The notes: generated by a model not told the origin, from the letters alone. A stretch of DNA of 37,557 nucleotides from Thioclava dalianensis (GCF_000715505.1 NZ_JHEH01000028.1:1-37557), one strand, 5' to 3'. Shown: positions 7,552 to 16,493, counted from the stretch's first letter. Made by a program: numbers and translations.

Positions 7552-7938
7552 TTATGCGTTGTCAACCGCAGATCGCAGCATATCGCGCACCTGCGCGGCG
7601 ACTTCGTGCAGCTTCTCATTCTCGACAGCGGCCATCGAAGCCACAGGATCAACAGCGCTGATTTCAGTGCCGTTTTCGACCGTCCGCAAGATCACGTTGC
7701 AAGGCAGCATCGATCCTATACGGGGCTCCAGCCCAATGGCCTCCCATGCCATATGAGGGTTGCACGCACCCAGAATGCGGTATCCATCCATGTCGCGGTC
7801 AATCTTTTTCTTCATTGTTGCCTGGACGTCGATTTCGGTCAGTACACCAAATCCCTTTTCTTTCAGGGCTTCGCGCAGGCGCATCTCCGCATCATCAATC
7901 GCCGTATTGGGCAGATGTCTGTTGTAGGTATAACTCAT
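7552..7938 (-). CDS. DUF302 family protein
   Basis: This 128-residue protein has no evident signal peptide. It fits the DUF302 fold: an N-terminal segment of the type LREALKEKGFGVLTEIDV, then GACNPHMAWEAI and a LPCNVIL strand. Cys59 and Cys80 could bind metal or form a disulfide; both positions lie in the conserved core. DUF302 proteins are small and of unknown biochemical function, often encoded with copper or sulfur genes. GAGAGGG precedes the ATG at 7938. It is the second gene of the operon, 89 bp after the EF-hand gene. Confidence 0.8.
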   Translation of the reverse strand: MSYTYNRHLPNTAIDDAEMRLREALKEKGFGVLTEIDVQATMKKKIDRDMDGYRILGACNPHMAWEAIGLEPRIGSMLPCNVILRTVENGTEISAVDPVASMAAVENEKLHEVAAQVRDMLRSAVDNA

Positions 7939-8027
7939 TTTGAGCCCTCTCGATCTTGTTCAGGCAAACCCAAAGCGCCGAACCGTTGACGGGCTTGCCT
8001 GAATGGGGAAATTCTGAACGACGGGGT

Positions 8028-8651
8028 TCAGTTGTCTTGGTCCGTCATCATTCCGGGATTTGCTGTCATACCCTGTGCCATGTTGTCGGCAGGGGCGACT
8101 ATTTCGCCTTGAGAAATCTGGCCGTCGCCATCAGCATCGAGCATCTGGAAACGATCGACCATGGTCTCGCGCATCGCCTTGGCGTGAAGCGACGCGAATT
8201 CGTCAATCGAGAGCGTGCCGTTACCGTCGGCGTCATAGTCCGACAGCATCGACTGAAGGCCCTCATGCGCCTCTTCGGGAGACACTGCGCCGTTTCCATC
8301 CATATCGAACATTGACATCATGTTGCCCCCCATCATCGGGAACATACCTTGACCGGTTGTGCTTGGTCCCATGATGCTGCCGTTTCCGCTCATCATGCCC
8401 GAATGCATTTGCATCATCATGCGCATCATGCCGTGCATCATCTGAAGATGCTCGGCCATCTGACTGGGATCCATCATGCCGCCACCCATCAGCATTCCGG
8501 GCCCGCCCGTCCCTGCCATCGGTTGAGCAAGTACATTGGGAGAGACGCTTTCAGCGCCCGCAGCTTGGTGATGGCTGTCATCGGCGAGCGCAGCACCTGC
8601 TGTGAGAACGGCAACCAGAAGACCGGTAGAAATTTTTGTTGAGTAGGACAT
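8028..8651 (-). CDS. Met-rich periplasmic EF-hand protein
   Basis: The start at 8651 is chosen because it opens a signal peptide (STKISTGLLVAVLTAGAALA) after AGGAAAGG; upstream in-frame codons are not needed. Of 207 residues, 55-115 are extremely rich in Met (for example MMHGMMRMMMQMHSGMM), typical of Cu(I)-binding segments. Three EF-hand loops follow: DMDGNGAVSPEE (116-127), DADGNGTLSIDE (140-151) and DADGDGQISQGE (172-183). The protein probably binds Cu(I) and Ca(II) in the periplasm, either as a copper sink or a carrier for the oxidase encoded downstream. It is the first gene of the minus-strand operon, facing the two-component system across 168 bp. Confidence 0.85.
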   Translation of the reverse strand: MSYSTKISTGLLVAVLTAGAALADDSHHQAAGAESVSPNVLAQPMAGTGGPGMLMGGGMMDPSQMAEHLQMMHGMMRMMMQMHSGMMSGNGSIMGPSTTGQGMFPMMGGNMMSMFDMDGNGAVSPEEAHEGLQSMLSDYDADGNGTLSIDEFASLHAKAMRETMVDRFQMLDADGDGQISQGEIVAPADNMAQGMTANPGMMTDQDN

Positions 8652-8727
8652 TTTGAAGCCTTTCCTTCTTTTGACCTCATACAACTTGGCATCAAACATT
8701 TGAATGTAAGGACGTACACCCGTGGAT

Positions 8728-8765
8728 TTGTATCCGTCTGTCGCAATGGACAGGGGCTGATACAA
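8728..8765. promoter_or_regulatory. Nested palindrome between the divergent EF-hand and regulator genes
   Basis: TTGTATC (8728-8734) and GATACAA (8759-8765) form perfect outer arms. Inside them CTGTC (8738-8742) and GACAG (8749-8753) form inner arms. A separate short palindrome ACATT-TG-AATGT is at 8696-8707. The interval separates the EF-hand operon from the response regulator gene, so these are plausible binding sites for the response regulator. TACAAT at 8761-8766 could be a -10 element for the plus-strand genes. Confidence 0.35.
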
Positions 8766-8819
8766 TTGGCGACAAAAAGGAACCTGACCGTCTGATTTCC
8801 AATGCTTTAGAAGGGCCCC

Positions 8820-9542
8820 ATGCAACACGCGCCACATATTCTCGTCGTGGATGACCATGAACAGATCCGGAAAAGTGTAACCCGCTATCTGGAAAAGAAT
8901 GGCATGCGAGCAACCGCTGCCAAGGATGCGGCGGAGATGGACGCGAAGCTGGCTGTCGGAAGCTTCGACCTACTGGTCCTGGATATCATGATGCCTGGCG
9001 AGGATGGCCTTTCCGTTTGCCAACGTCTGTCAAGCGAAGGGCGACTGCCGATCATCATGTTGACCGCGCTCGGTGAAGATGCGGACCGTATTGTCGGTTT
9101 GGAGATCGGTGCGGACGATTATCTTCCCAAGCCGTTTAATCCACGCGAACTCCTTGCGAGGATCAAAGCCGTCCTGCGAAGAAGCGAGCACAAAGAAGCC
9201 TTCACCGGATCTCTGAGCGGCCGCAAAGTCCGCTTTGCACACCTTACCTTGGATGTAGACCGGCAGGTGCTTCTCGACGACGCGGGACAAGAGACCGCTC
9301 TTACGGTCGCAGAATTCAAACTGCTGACGGTCCTTCTGGAGCGCCCTCGGATGGTGTTGAGCCGCGATCAGTTGCTAGATCTTTCTCAGGGCATTTCCGC
9401 TGGTCCGTTGGACAGGAAAATTGACAACCAGATTTCGCGCCTTCGGCGAAAGCTCGAGCCCGACATTCTCCGTCCACGTATTATCAAGACGATCAGAAGC
9501 GGCGGCTACTGCCTGTCGGTCGACGTCGAGGTGTCCGAATGA
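8820..9542 (+). CDS. OmpR/PhoB-family response regulator
   Basis: This is a 240-residue regulator. The receiver domain (1-120) has the acidic pair Asp11-Asp12, phosphoacceptor Asp55 (VLDIMMPGEDG), Thr82 and Lys104. A winged-helix effector domain follows, with LTVAEFKLLTVLLE and a recognition region ending RRKLEPD and TIRSGGYCL. It pairs with the sensor kinase whose start overlaps its stop by 4 bp. The position between an EF-hand/oxidase operon and a cytochrome maturation operon suggests it controls one or both. Copper responsiveness is likely from the context but is not shown by the protein itself. Confidence 0.92.
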   Translation: MQHAPHILVVDDHEQIRKSVTRYLEKNGMRATAAKDAAEMDAKLAVGSFDLLVLDIMMPGEDGLSVCQRLSSEGRLPIIMLTALGEDADRIVGLEIGADDYLPKPFNPRELLARIKAVLRRSEHKEAFTGSLSGRKVRFAHLTLDVDRQVLLDDAGQETALTVAEFKLLTVLLERPRMVLSRDQLLDLSQGISAGPLDRKIDNQISRLRRKLEPDILRPRIIKTIRSGGYCLSVDVEVSE

Positions 9543-10924
9543 TCTGGCGGCTCCTACGATCTCTCCGGATCCAACTCGTTCTTCTCATCATTATCGCGTT
9601 GGGGATCGCACAGTTTGTCAGCCTGTGGCTCTTCGCCGATGAACGAAGCCTCGCCATACGGGCTGCTCTTGGGTTTGAGGCAGCTGGACGAGCGGCAAAT
9701 GTTGCGCGCTTGATTGAAGAGGCACCCGCTGACCTGCGCCCATCAATTATCCGCGCGGCGAACTCGCCCCTTGTTCGCTTTGACCTCGGGACGAAGCCGC
9801 TTGTGCAACATAGCGACCATTCGGATGGCGGGTTGGTTGAAACCCGCGTCCGCGCACTCCTGAACGACAGCTACAGTCGCGACATTCGTGTAGAGCTTCA
9901 CCAGATCCAAGGCGCGATCCTGCCGCTACCGAACCTGTCGCACGAAATGACCGAGATGCACTTGGCCATGATGCGAGGTGAACTGTCCGCTATCGAGATG
10001 AACCTTTCAATTTCGATCGCCGGTGGCCAGTGGTTGAACGTAAGTACGCGCTTTGAGCGTCCGCCGATCCAGTGGCCGCTTTATTCCATGCTGACATTTG
10101 GTCTGACGGCAATGGCCCTGTTGGTCGCAGTGAGCTGGTTTGTCATGACCGGACTGCTGGGCCCTCTGCGGCGATTGGCCGGGGCGTCGGAACGATTGGG
10201 GCGTGGAGAAGACATAGACGCGTTGCCAGAACGGGGACCCCAGGAGGTTCGGGAGCTGACCGCTGGTTTCAACCGCATGCAGGACAGGCTGACACGGTTC
10301 GTTGCCGACCGAACGAGGGTTCTGGCGGCCCTTGGACATGATCTTCGATCTCCGCTTACCGCAATGAGAGTACATTCAGAAATGGTAGAGGAAGACGAAA
10401 CCCGAGAGAGTCTCGTCGCAACCGTCGAAGAAATGCAGTCGATGGTGGAAGCAACCCTTACCTTCGCGAAAGGTCTCTCAGGGAACGAACCAATGCAGGA
10501 TGTTGACCTGCAATCGTTCCTAGAAGCTCTGCGGGGGGATATGGTCGTACCGTTTGTGCTCTCTGACGGCCCCGAAGTCACGGTTCGATTGCGCCCCAAT
10601 GCCATTCGACGGGCATTGCGAAACGTGATCGAGAACGCGGTGCGCTACGGCGGGTCCGCAACGCTGGGCTGGATATCAGCCGATGGGGAAATAGAAATTT
10701 CCGTCACTGACAGAGGGCCGGGGATTCCAACCGCAGAATTGGAACGCGTATTTGACCCATTCTTCAGGCTTGAAGAAAGCCGATCTCTGGAAACCGGCGG
10801 GCATGGGCTGGGCCTGTCGATCGCAAGGTCCATTCTTCGCGCGCAGGGTGGGGAGATCAGTCTGGCGAACCACCCGGACGGCGGGCTTATCGCGACAATT
10901 CGATTGCCAGTTGCTGAAACATGA
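9539..10924 (+). CDS. Membrane sensor histidine kinase
   Basis: The 461-residue kinase has two membrane segments (about 12-32 and 183-205) enclosing a periplasmic sensor of about 150 residues. A HAMP linker and the phosphorylation site His267 (GHDLRSPLTAMR) follow. The ATPase domain shows the N box NVIENAVRYGG, the G1 box DRGPGIP and the G2 box GGHGLGLSIA. Near the end of the sensor, residues 134-154 concentrate His and Met (SHEMTEMHLAMM), a plausible copper-sensing patch as in other copper kinases. It overlaps the response regulator (ATGA) and forms a two-component system with it. The stimulus is inferred, not shown. Confidence 0.92.
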   Translation: MIWRLLRSLRIQLVLLIIIALGIAQFVSLWLFADERSLAIRAALGFEAAGRAANVARLIEEAPADLRPSIIRAANSPLVRFDLGTKPLVQHSDHSDGGLVETRVRALLNDSYSRDIRVELHQIQGAILPLPNLSHEMTEMHLAMMRGELSAIEMNLSISIAGGQWLNVSTRFERPPIQWPLYSMLTFGLTAMALLVAVSWFVMTGLLGPLRRLAGASERLGRGEDIDALPERGPQEVRELTAGFNRMQDRLTRFVADRTRVLAALGHDLRSPLTAMRVHSEMVEEDETRESLVATVEEMQSMVEATLTFAKGLSGNEPMQDVDLQSFLEALRGDMVVPFVLSDGPEVTVRLRPNAIRRALRNVIENAVRYGGSATLGWISADGEIEISVTDRGPGIPTAELERVFDPFFRLEESRSLETGGHGLGLSIARSILRAQGGEISLANHPDGGLIATIRLPVAET

Positions 10925-10946
10925 AATGACAGAAAAGGAAACCGAC

Positions 10947-11246
10947 ATGCTTAGACTTACCAACACAACCGCAGCATTCACGCTGTTCGCGACGGCCGCC
11001 ATGGCGGACCCAGGCGGAGATTATTACGGCCACATGTGGGGCGGTGGATTTGGAATGCTGGGAGGGCTGATGATGATCGTGTTCTGGGGCGTGATTATTG
11101 CGCTGATATTCTTCGCCGTTCGCTGGTTCAGCGAAAAGGACCGTGTTTCCGGGTCTAGTGCTCAGGACATTCTCAGGGATCGCTTCGCGCGCGGTGAGAT
11201 TGATGAAGACGAGTATCGCAAGCGCAAGGCCGCTTTAGACGACTGA
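10947..11246 (+). CDS. Small SHOCT-domain membrane protein
   Basis: This is 99 residues from the ATG at 10947, preferred over the ATG at 10926 because AAGGAAA precedes it and a signal-like segment begins there. A hydrophobic stretch (about 38-60, rich in Gly, Met and Trp) makes one or two membrane segments. The C-terminal 30 residues (DILRDRFARGEIDEDEYRKR) are a standard SHOCT motif, a short helical tail found on many small membrane proteins, sometimes beside metal-response genes. The first part holds His, Met and Trp (YYGHMWGGGFGM). It follows the kinase by 22 bp. The function is unknown. Confidence 0.75.
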   Translation: MLRLTNTTAAFTLFATAAMADPGGDYYGHMWGGGFGMLGGLMMIVFWGVIIALIFFAVRWFSEKDRVSGSSAQDILRDRFARGEIDEDEYRKRKAALDD

Positions 11247-11293
11247 GAAACTGATCACCAGTCGATCCCACTGCCAAAGATCATGAGGCTCCT

Positions 11294-13294
11294 ATGACCC
11301 CGGAACTCGGCCATTTTGTGCTGGCCCTCGCATTGGCGTTGGCCATCGTCCAATCGACTATTCCTCTTTTCGGCGCGGCCCGGGGCAATCTTCTCTGGAT
11401 GCGTTCAGCCCGGTCAACTGCTTTTGGGCAGGTCGTCTTCGTCGGACTTGCCTTTGCCGCCTTGATGCGCGCTTTTGTTGTCTCTGATTTCACTGTTTTG
11501 AACGTCGCGAACAATTCGCATTCGCTGAAACCAATGATCTTCAAAGTCGCGGCGACTTGGGGAAGTCATGAAGGATCGTTGCTGCTCTGGGTCTTCATTC
11601 TGACCATCTTCGGTGCTGCGGTTGCTGCTTTCGGCTCAAACCTACCGGAAACACTTCGAGCGCGAACTTTGGCAATGCAGGCATGGATCAGCGTCGGGTT
11701 TCTGTCCTTCCTTCTCTTTACATCCAATCCGTTCGAGCGCGTCTTTCCTCCGCCGCTTGATGGCGCTGACCTCAATCCTCTGCTCCAGGATATCGGCCTC
11801 GCGATGCACCCGCCGCTGCTGTATTTTGGATATGTCGGCTTCTCGATCGTCTTTTCGTTTGCAGCCGCAGCCTTGATCGAGGGACGGATCGACACAGCCT
11901 GGGCAAGATGGGTTCGACCCTGGACACTGGCCGCGTGGATCAGCCTGACTGCGGGGATAGCTCTCGGATCGTGGTGGGCATATTACGAACTGGGTTGGGG
12001 TGGATGGTGGTTCTGGGACCCGGTTGAAAATGTCAGTTTTATGCCCTGGCTTCTCGGGACAGCACTTCTCCATTCGGCGATTGTCACTGAAAAGCGTGAC
12101 GCGTTCAAAAGCTGGACAATCCTGCTCGCGATCTTGACGTTTTCGCTGTCACTCCTCGGCACATTTGTGGTTCGGTCTGGCTTGCTGACCTCTGTGCATG
12201 CTTTTGCCGTGGATCCGGAGCGAGGCCTATACATTCTTGGCCTGCTTGCGATTTCAATTGGTGGCTCACTTGCACTCTATGCGTGGCGGGCGCCAATGAT
12301 GGAAGGTGGCGGGTTGTTTAAGCCGATTAGTCGAGAGGCAGGGTTGTTGCTAAACAACCTGATCCTGGCTACAGCGACTGGCACGGTTCTGTTCGGTACG
12401 CTTTATCCGCTGTTTCTCGAAGCCGTTTCTGGTGACAAGATTTCCGTCGGTCCGCCGTTCTTCAATGGCGCGTTCGTACCAATGATGCTCCCCTTGGTTT
12501 TTGTCATGGGTCTCGGGCCGTTTTTGTCCTGGAAACGAGCCGATCTGGTCGGAGTGCTTCAACGTGTCCGCTTCGTGGTGGTGCTGGCGGTGCTGGCAAC
12601 GCTCGCAATTTGGTATTTCGCCAAAGGCGGGCCCGTGTTGGCATATCTTTCGATCCTCATCGCGCTTTGGTTGTTTTTTGCTTCCTTACGTGAATGGGCG
12701 CTGCGGGTTCGTTTGTTCGAGGTTCCGCTCCAGGAAAGCATCCGGCGTGCCCGCAATTTGCCCCGCGCGGCGCATGGAATGACGCTCGCTCATGCGGGAG
12801 TTGCGGTCTTGATGATCGGCATGATTGGCTCTTCGGTTTGGAAATCTGAAGAGATCGCATTTGTAGAGCCCGGCACGAGTGTCAACATTGCGGGATTTGA
12901 TGTCACATTTGAAGGTGTGCAGCGCGTTCGTGGCCCGAACTATATTGCGGATCAGGGAACCCTGCGCGTCGAAAGGGGCGGCTCTTTCGTGACGGCTCTC
13001 AAACCTGAGCGGCGCAGCTATCCGGTCGCACAAAGTACGACAACAGAATCGGCGATACGGTCAACCCTGGCGGGAGACCTATACGCTTCGATCACGGAAC
13101 CCTCTCTGGACAAAGCCGAAGAGAGCGGTGCCTGGACTCTGCGTATTCTCTATGAGCCATTCGTCGGCTTGCTTTGGTTGGGTGCGGCCATGCTTGTCAT
13201 AGGCGGCAGTCTGTCCTTGTCCGATCGCCGCTTCCGTGTCGGGGCACCCCAAAGCTCCAAGGCACGATCCACGAAACCGGTCGCAGCGGAGTGA
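11294..13294 (+). CDS. ccmF: Cytochrome c heme lyase subunit CcmF
   Basis: This is a 666-residue polytopic membrane protein of the CcmF/CycK family. The tryptophan-rich heme-handling motif is clear at about 234-246 (WGGWWFWDPVENVSFMPW). Conserved His lie in MHPPLLY and LLHSAIVTEKRDAF, and the C-terminal periplasmic domain is present, so it has the usual length. CcmF works with CcmH and CcmI to attach heme covalently to apocytochrome c in the periplasm. It heads ccmF-ccmG-ccmH-ccmI with gaps of 3 bp, 1 bp and a 4 bp overlap. The genes for heme delivery (ccmABCDE) are absent from the window, so this looks like a supplementary ligation module relying on a set encoded elsewhere. Confidence 0.95.
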   Translation: MTPELGHFVLALALALAIVQSTIPLFGAARGNLLWMRSARSTAFGQVVFVGLAFAALMRAFVVSDFTVLNVANNSHSLKPMIFKVAATWGSHEGSLLLWVFILTIFGAAVAAFGSNLPETLRARTLAMQAWISVGFLSFLLFTSNPFERVFPPPLDGADLNPLLQDIGLAMHPPLLYFGYVGFSIVFSFAAAALIEGRIDTAWARWVRPWTLAAWISLTAGIALGSWWAYYELGWGGWWFWDPVENVSFMPWLLGTALLHSAIVTEKRDAFKSWTILLAILTFSLSLLGTFVVRSGLLTSVHAFAVDPERGLYILGLLAISIGGSLALYAWRAPMMEGGGLFKPISREAGLLLNNLILATATGTVLFGTLYPLFLEAVSGDKISVGPPFFNGAFVPMMLPLVFVMGLGPFLSWKRADLVGVLQRVRFVVVLAVLATLAIWYFAKGGPVLAYLSILIALWLFFASLREWALRVRLFEVPLQESIRRARNLPRAAHGMTLAHAGVAVLMIGMIGSSVWKSEEIAFVEPGTSVNIAGFDVTFEGVQRVRGPNYIADQGTLRVERGGSFVTALKPERRSYPVAQSTTTESAIRSTLAGDLYASITEPSLDKAEESGAWTLRILYEPFVGLLWLGAAMLVIGGSLSLSDRRFRVGAPQSSKARSTKPVAAE

Positions 13295-13297
13295 GCA

Positions 13298-13858
13298 ATG
13301 AAACGAGCTGTAGCGATTATTCCCTTGGTACTGGCAGTGATTGTCGGCGGATTTTTCTTGTGGGGCCTGAATCCCAATCGTGACCCAAGCGAGATTCCTT
13401 CGGTTCTCATTTCTCAGCCAGCTCCCTCGTTCAATCTCGGGCCGGTGCCGGGTCTTGATGTACAGGGACTGTCTCGGGAAAACCTGCTCGGAAACCCAAC
13501 GCCAGTCGTCGTCAATGTCTTCGCTTCCTGGTGCGTTCCCTGTCGTGCCGAACACGCGGTTCTGAGCGCTTTGGTTGAGCGCGATGGCGTGCGTTTGTTC
13601 GGGATCAACTACAAGGATCAACCCGCAGACGCGGTCAATTGGCTTCGAAATCTCGGGAACCCGTACGAACGTATTGGCTCGGATCTGTCAGGTCGTGCCG
13701 GGATCGAGTGGGGGATTTCGGGTGTGCCCGAGACATTCATTGTCGGAGGCGATGGAACGGTGCTCTACCGATACGTCGGCCCGATCGTCGGTGAAGAGGC
13801 TGTATCAGCCTTTCGCCAAGCTCTCCGACAAGCGGGTGTGTTAGAGGAGAGGAGCTGA
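13298..13858 (+). CDS. ccmG: Thiol-disulfide protein CcmG/DsbE
   Basis: This 186-residue periplasmic thioredoxin-like protein is anchored by an N-terminal membrane segment (about 4-24). The redox motif CVPC lies at 79-82 in NVFASWCVPCRAEH, and a cis-proline strand (GVPETFIV) faces it. CcmG keeps the Cys of apocytochrome heme motifs reduced before ligation. It starts 3 bp after ccmF and ends 1 bp before ccmH, so it is plainly part of the same transcript. Its presence fits the many c-type cytochromes encoded further right in this window. Confidence 0.94.
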   Translation: MKRAVAIIPLVLAVIVGGFFLWGLNPNRDPSEIPSVLISQPAPSFNLGPVPGLDVQGLSRENLLGNPTPVVVNVFASWCVPCRAEHAVLSALVERDGVRLFGINYKDQPADAVNWLRNLGNPYERIGSDLSGRAGIEWGISGVPETFIVGGDGTVLYRYVGPIVGEEAVSAFRQALRQAGVLEERS

Positions 13859-13859
13859 C

Positions 13860-14330
13860 ATGCGTAGTTTCTTCCTTGTGTTGGCACTCATCATGCCAAT
13901 GTCTGCGCAGGCTGTTGAGCCCGACGAAATCCTCTCCGATCCAATCCTCGAGGCTCGGGCACGGGAGGTTTCCAGGCAGCTTCGCTGCGTAGTTTGCCAA
14001 AATCAGGATATTGACAGCTCGAACGCCGGCGTTGCGCGCGACCTACGACTTTTGGTCCGGGAACGGTTGGTTGCGGGTGACACGAACGAAGATGCAATTG
14101 CTTTCATCCAAGCGAGATACGGCGACTACGTTCTACTGAAGCCTCCGTTTAAACCCGAGACCTACGCTCTCTGGTTTACCCCCCCACTCCTTGGGCTCTT
14201 GGCTCTGGGGATCGGTGGCGGCATCCTGATGGGCTCTCGAAAAAGAAAAAAAATCGCAGACCTGAGCGATGACGAGGAGGCCGAGGTCGCACGCATTTTC
14301 ACTTCATCCAGCGAAGGGGACCACCGATGA
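13860..14330 (+). CDS. ccmH: Cytochrome c maturation protein CcmH
   Basis: The 156-residue protein has a signal peptide (SFFLVLALIMPMSAQA) and the invariant LRCVVCQNQ motif (Cys43 and Cys46), which exchanges disulfides with apocytochrome c and CcmG. A single C-terminal membrane helix follows at about 105-125, then a short acidic tail. This is the short CycL-type CcmH, without the fused TPR domain, which is encoded separately by the next gene. Its stop overlaps the ccmI start (ATGA). RBS is the strong GAGGAGAGGAG at the end of ccmG. Confidence 0.94.
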   Translation: MRSFFLVLALIMPMSAQAVEPDEILSDPILEARAREVSRQLRCVVCQNQDIDSSNAGVARDLRLLVRERLVAGDTNEDAIAFIQARYGDYVLLKPPFKPETYALWFTPPLLGLLALGIGGGILMGSRKRKKIADLSDDEEAEVARIFTSSSEGDHR

Positions 14331-15490
14331 TATGGATTGCAATGGCAGTCCTCGCCTTGACTGCCTCAGGGATTGTTGCGGCTTCGGCGTGGAAGCCTGC
14401 CTTGGTGCAAGGTCCGGCCGAAGACAGGACTCTCGCAGTTTTGAAGGACCAGTTGTCTGAAGTCGATCGGGATGCTGAACGCGGCCTGCTTTCAGTCGCA
14501 GAGGCGCATGCGGCGCGACAGGAAATCAAGCGGCGGGTTCTCTCCGTGGGGAGAGTAAAAAACACCGGGGAATCCAGCGGCGGCGGCAGGGTCATACTCA
14601 TGGCTGCTGCGGTCTTTGTGCCGCTGTTCGCGGCGGGGTATTACAGTTTTGCTGGAGCGCCAAACCTATCCAGCATCGCTTTCGAGGATCGCCAGGCAGA
14701 GGTCGCGCAAAATCGTGAAATCGAAGCGTTGGCGCAGAAGCTATTGCAGCGGTTGCAGGCGGATTCAGAAGGCGGAGCCTTGGAGGGCTGGATGCTCCTT
14801 GGACAGACCTTCATGAAATTGGGCCGCGCTTCGGATGCCGCATCGGCCTACGAGCGTGCAACACAATCCATGAATGCCGATTCTGCTGTGTTTTCGATCT
14901 ATGCGGAAGCTCTCATCGTTTCCGAACAGGGGATCGTGACACCCCAAGCGAAGCGGGCCATTGCAAGAGCACTTGAGCTCGATCCGACCAATCCTGCTGG
15001 AACTTTTTACGATGCTGTCGGGCTTGCGCAAGCGGGTGCGAATGAGCAGGCCTACAATCGTCTTCTCACGCGATTGGACGAAGTGGATGGGTTCGCACCC
15101 TGGATGGAAACATTTGTCGCGGAAGCAAACCGGATAGGTGCGGCACTAGGCCGAGCGCCTATCAGTTTGTCGGATTATGCTCCAGTAATGTCAGGCAATT
15201 CGCCCGGCCCCACTGCTGCAGATGTCGAAGCGGCCAGCCAGATGGATGATGTCGATCGAGATGCATTTATCCGATCCATGGTGGAACGTTTGGCAACACG
15301 CCTTGAGGCTGAACCAGACGATATCGATGGATGGATGCGTCTTGGCAGGGCCTACAGGGTGCTCGGCGAAACTGACCTCGCCTTGAACGCGTACAGTCGA
15401 GCCAAAGAGCTATTGGTGCCCGTTTCCTCCGAAGACCCGCGCCAAAGTGTCATTTTGCAGTCCTTGGAAGAACTCCAGTCGGGCCAATAG
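14327..15490 (+). CDS. ccmI: Apocytochrome chaperone CcmI (CycH)
   Basis: This 387-residue protein has an N-terminal membrane helix, a cytosolic loop with a probable coiled segment (LKDQLSEVDRDAERGLLS), a second membrane helix at about 86-106 and a large periplasmic TPR region. The TPRs are recognisable in LEGWMLLGQTFMKLGRASDA and again near the end in IDGWMRLGRAYRVLGETDLA. CcmI binds the C-terminus of apocytochrome c and delivers it to CcmFH. It is the last gene of the ccm group; a 91 bp gap with no recognised feature separates it from lgt. Confidence 0.93.
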   Translation: MIWIAMAVLALTASGIVAASAWKPALVQGPAEDRTLAVLKDQLSEVDRDAERGLLSVAEAHAARQEIKRRVLSVGRVKNTGESSGGGRVILMAAAVFVPLFAAGYYSFAGAPNLSSIAFEDRQAEVAQNREIEALAQKLLQRLQADSEGGALEGWMLLGQTFMKLGRASDAASAYERATQSMNADSAVFSIYAEALIVSEQGIVTPQAKRAIARALELDPTNPAGTFYDAVGLAQAGANEQAYNRLLTRLDEVDGFAPWMETFVAEANRIGAALGRAPISLSDYAPVMSGNSPGPTAADVEAASQMDDVDRDAFIRSMVERLATRLEAEPDDIDGWMRLGRAYRVLGETDLALNAYSRAKELLVPVSSEDPRQSVILQSLEELQSGQ

Positions 15491-15581
15491 CCCGCGGAAG
15501 CTTCACTCGCGATGAACAAACCATGAGAGAGCACGAACGGCGTATGTGCACGATCCGACCTCACCCGAATGACTAGAAAGA

Positions 15582-16493
15582 ATGTCCATGCCTTTGTCCG
15601 CACTTCCGTTCCCAAATATCGGGCCGGATATATTTTCGGTTGAGATCGGCACGTTTACGTTGACTCTCCGCTGGTATGCGTTGGCCTATATCATCGGCCT
15701 TCTCGTCGGCTGGAGAATTTGTGTTGCCACGGTCAAACGCGCCGCTCTGTGGCCTGCATCGGGCGCCCCGCTAACACCGCGCCAAATTGAGGATCTTTTG
15801 ACCTGGATTATCATCGGGGTGATCGTTGGCGGGCGGTTAGGGTTCGTGATGTTCTATCAGCGCGGGTTCTATCTTGCCAATCCGTTAGAAATTCTGAAGG
15901 TCTGGCAAGGGGGAATGTCATTTCATGGTGGGTTTGCTGGAGTAACCATTGCCGCGCTTGTTTATGGCATCCGTCAGCGTATGCCGCTCCTGAGCATGGC
16001 TGACCTTCTCGCTCTGGCAACGCCTCCGGGCTTGTTCTTGGGCCGGATCGCAAATTTCATAAACAATGAACTATGGGGCCGCCCATCGGACATGCCCTGG
16101 GCCGTCATATTTCCCGGTGACGCAGCGCAATCATGCCCGGGAATAACCGACATTTGCGCACGGCATCCTTCGCAACTGTACGAAGCCCTTTTGGAAGGCC
16201 TGTTGCTTGGCTTCGCTCTCCTATTCCTTGCGTGGCGGCGCGGATGGCTTAGGACACCAGGGGCAATTTGCGGGCTCTTCCTGGCCGGATATGGTTTTGC
16301 GAGAAGTTTTGTAGAGTTGTTTCGCCAGCCCGACGCTCAATTCGCAGACGTGAACAATCCGATTGGGTATGTTGTGCAGTTTGGTGACTGGGGGCTTACG
16401 ATGGGGCAAGTCCTTTCCTTGCCGATGTTAGCCGCGGGATTTGGATTACTTTGGCTGGCGCAGAAGCGGTCCGCCATAGGATCGGCATCTTAG
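15582..16493 (+). CDS. lgt: Prolipoprotein diacylglyceryl transferase
   Basis: This 303-residue inner-membrane enzyme transfers diacylglycerol from phosphatidylglycerol to the lipobox Cys of prolipoproteins. Family motifs are complete: [30 protein letters not shown], the signature [15 protein letters not shown] at about 154-168, and [12 protein letters not shown]. An extra chromosomal-type lgt in a copper island is notable. The island encodes at least one lipoprotein (27322-27570) that could be a substrate. It lies 91 bp after ccmI and probably shares its transcript. An ATG two codons downstream (15588) is an equally possible start. Confidence 0.93.
   Translation: MSMPLSALPFPNIGPDIFSVEIGTFTLTLRWYALAYIIGLLVGWRICVATVKRAALWPASGAPLTPRQIEDLLTWIIIGVIVGGRLGFVMFYQRGFYLANPLEILKVWQGGMSFHGGFAGVTIAALVYGIRQRMPLLSMADLLALATPPGLFLGRIANFINNELWGRPSDMPWAVIFPGDAAQSCPGITDICARHPSQLYEALLEGLLLGFALLFLAWRRGWLRTPGAICGLFLAGYGFARSFVELFRQPDAQFADVNNPIGYVVQFGDWGLTMGQVLSLPMLAAGFGLLWLAQKRSAIGSAS

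Noticed and set aside
8671-8694. TTGACC followed by TCAA in the divergent region, as a fifth CueR site
   Set aside because: It lacks the TTCC/GGAA dyad and a fitting -10 element on either strand.
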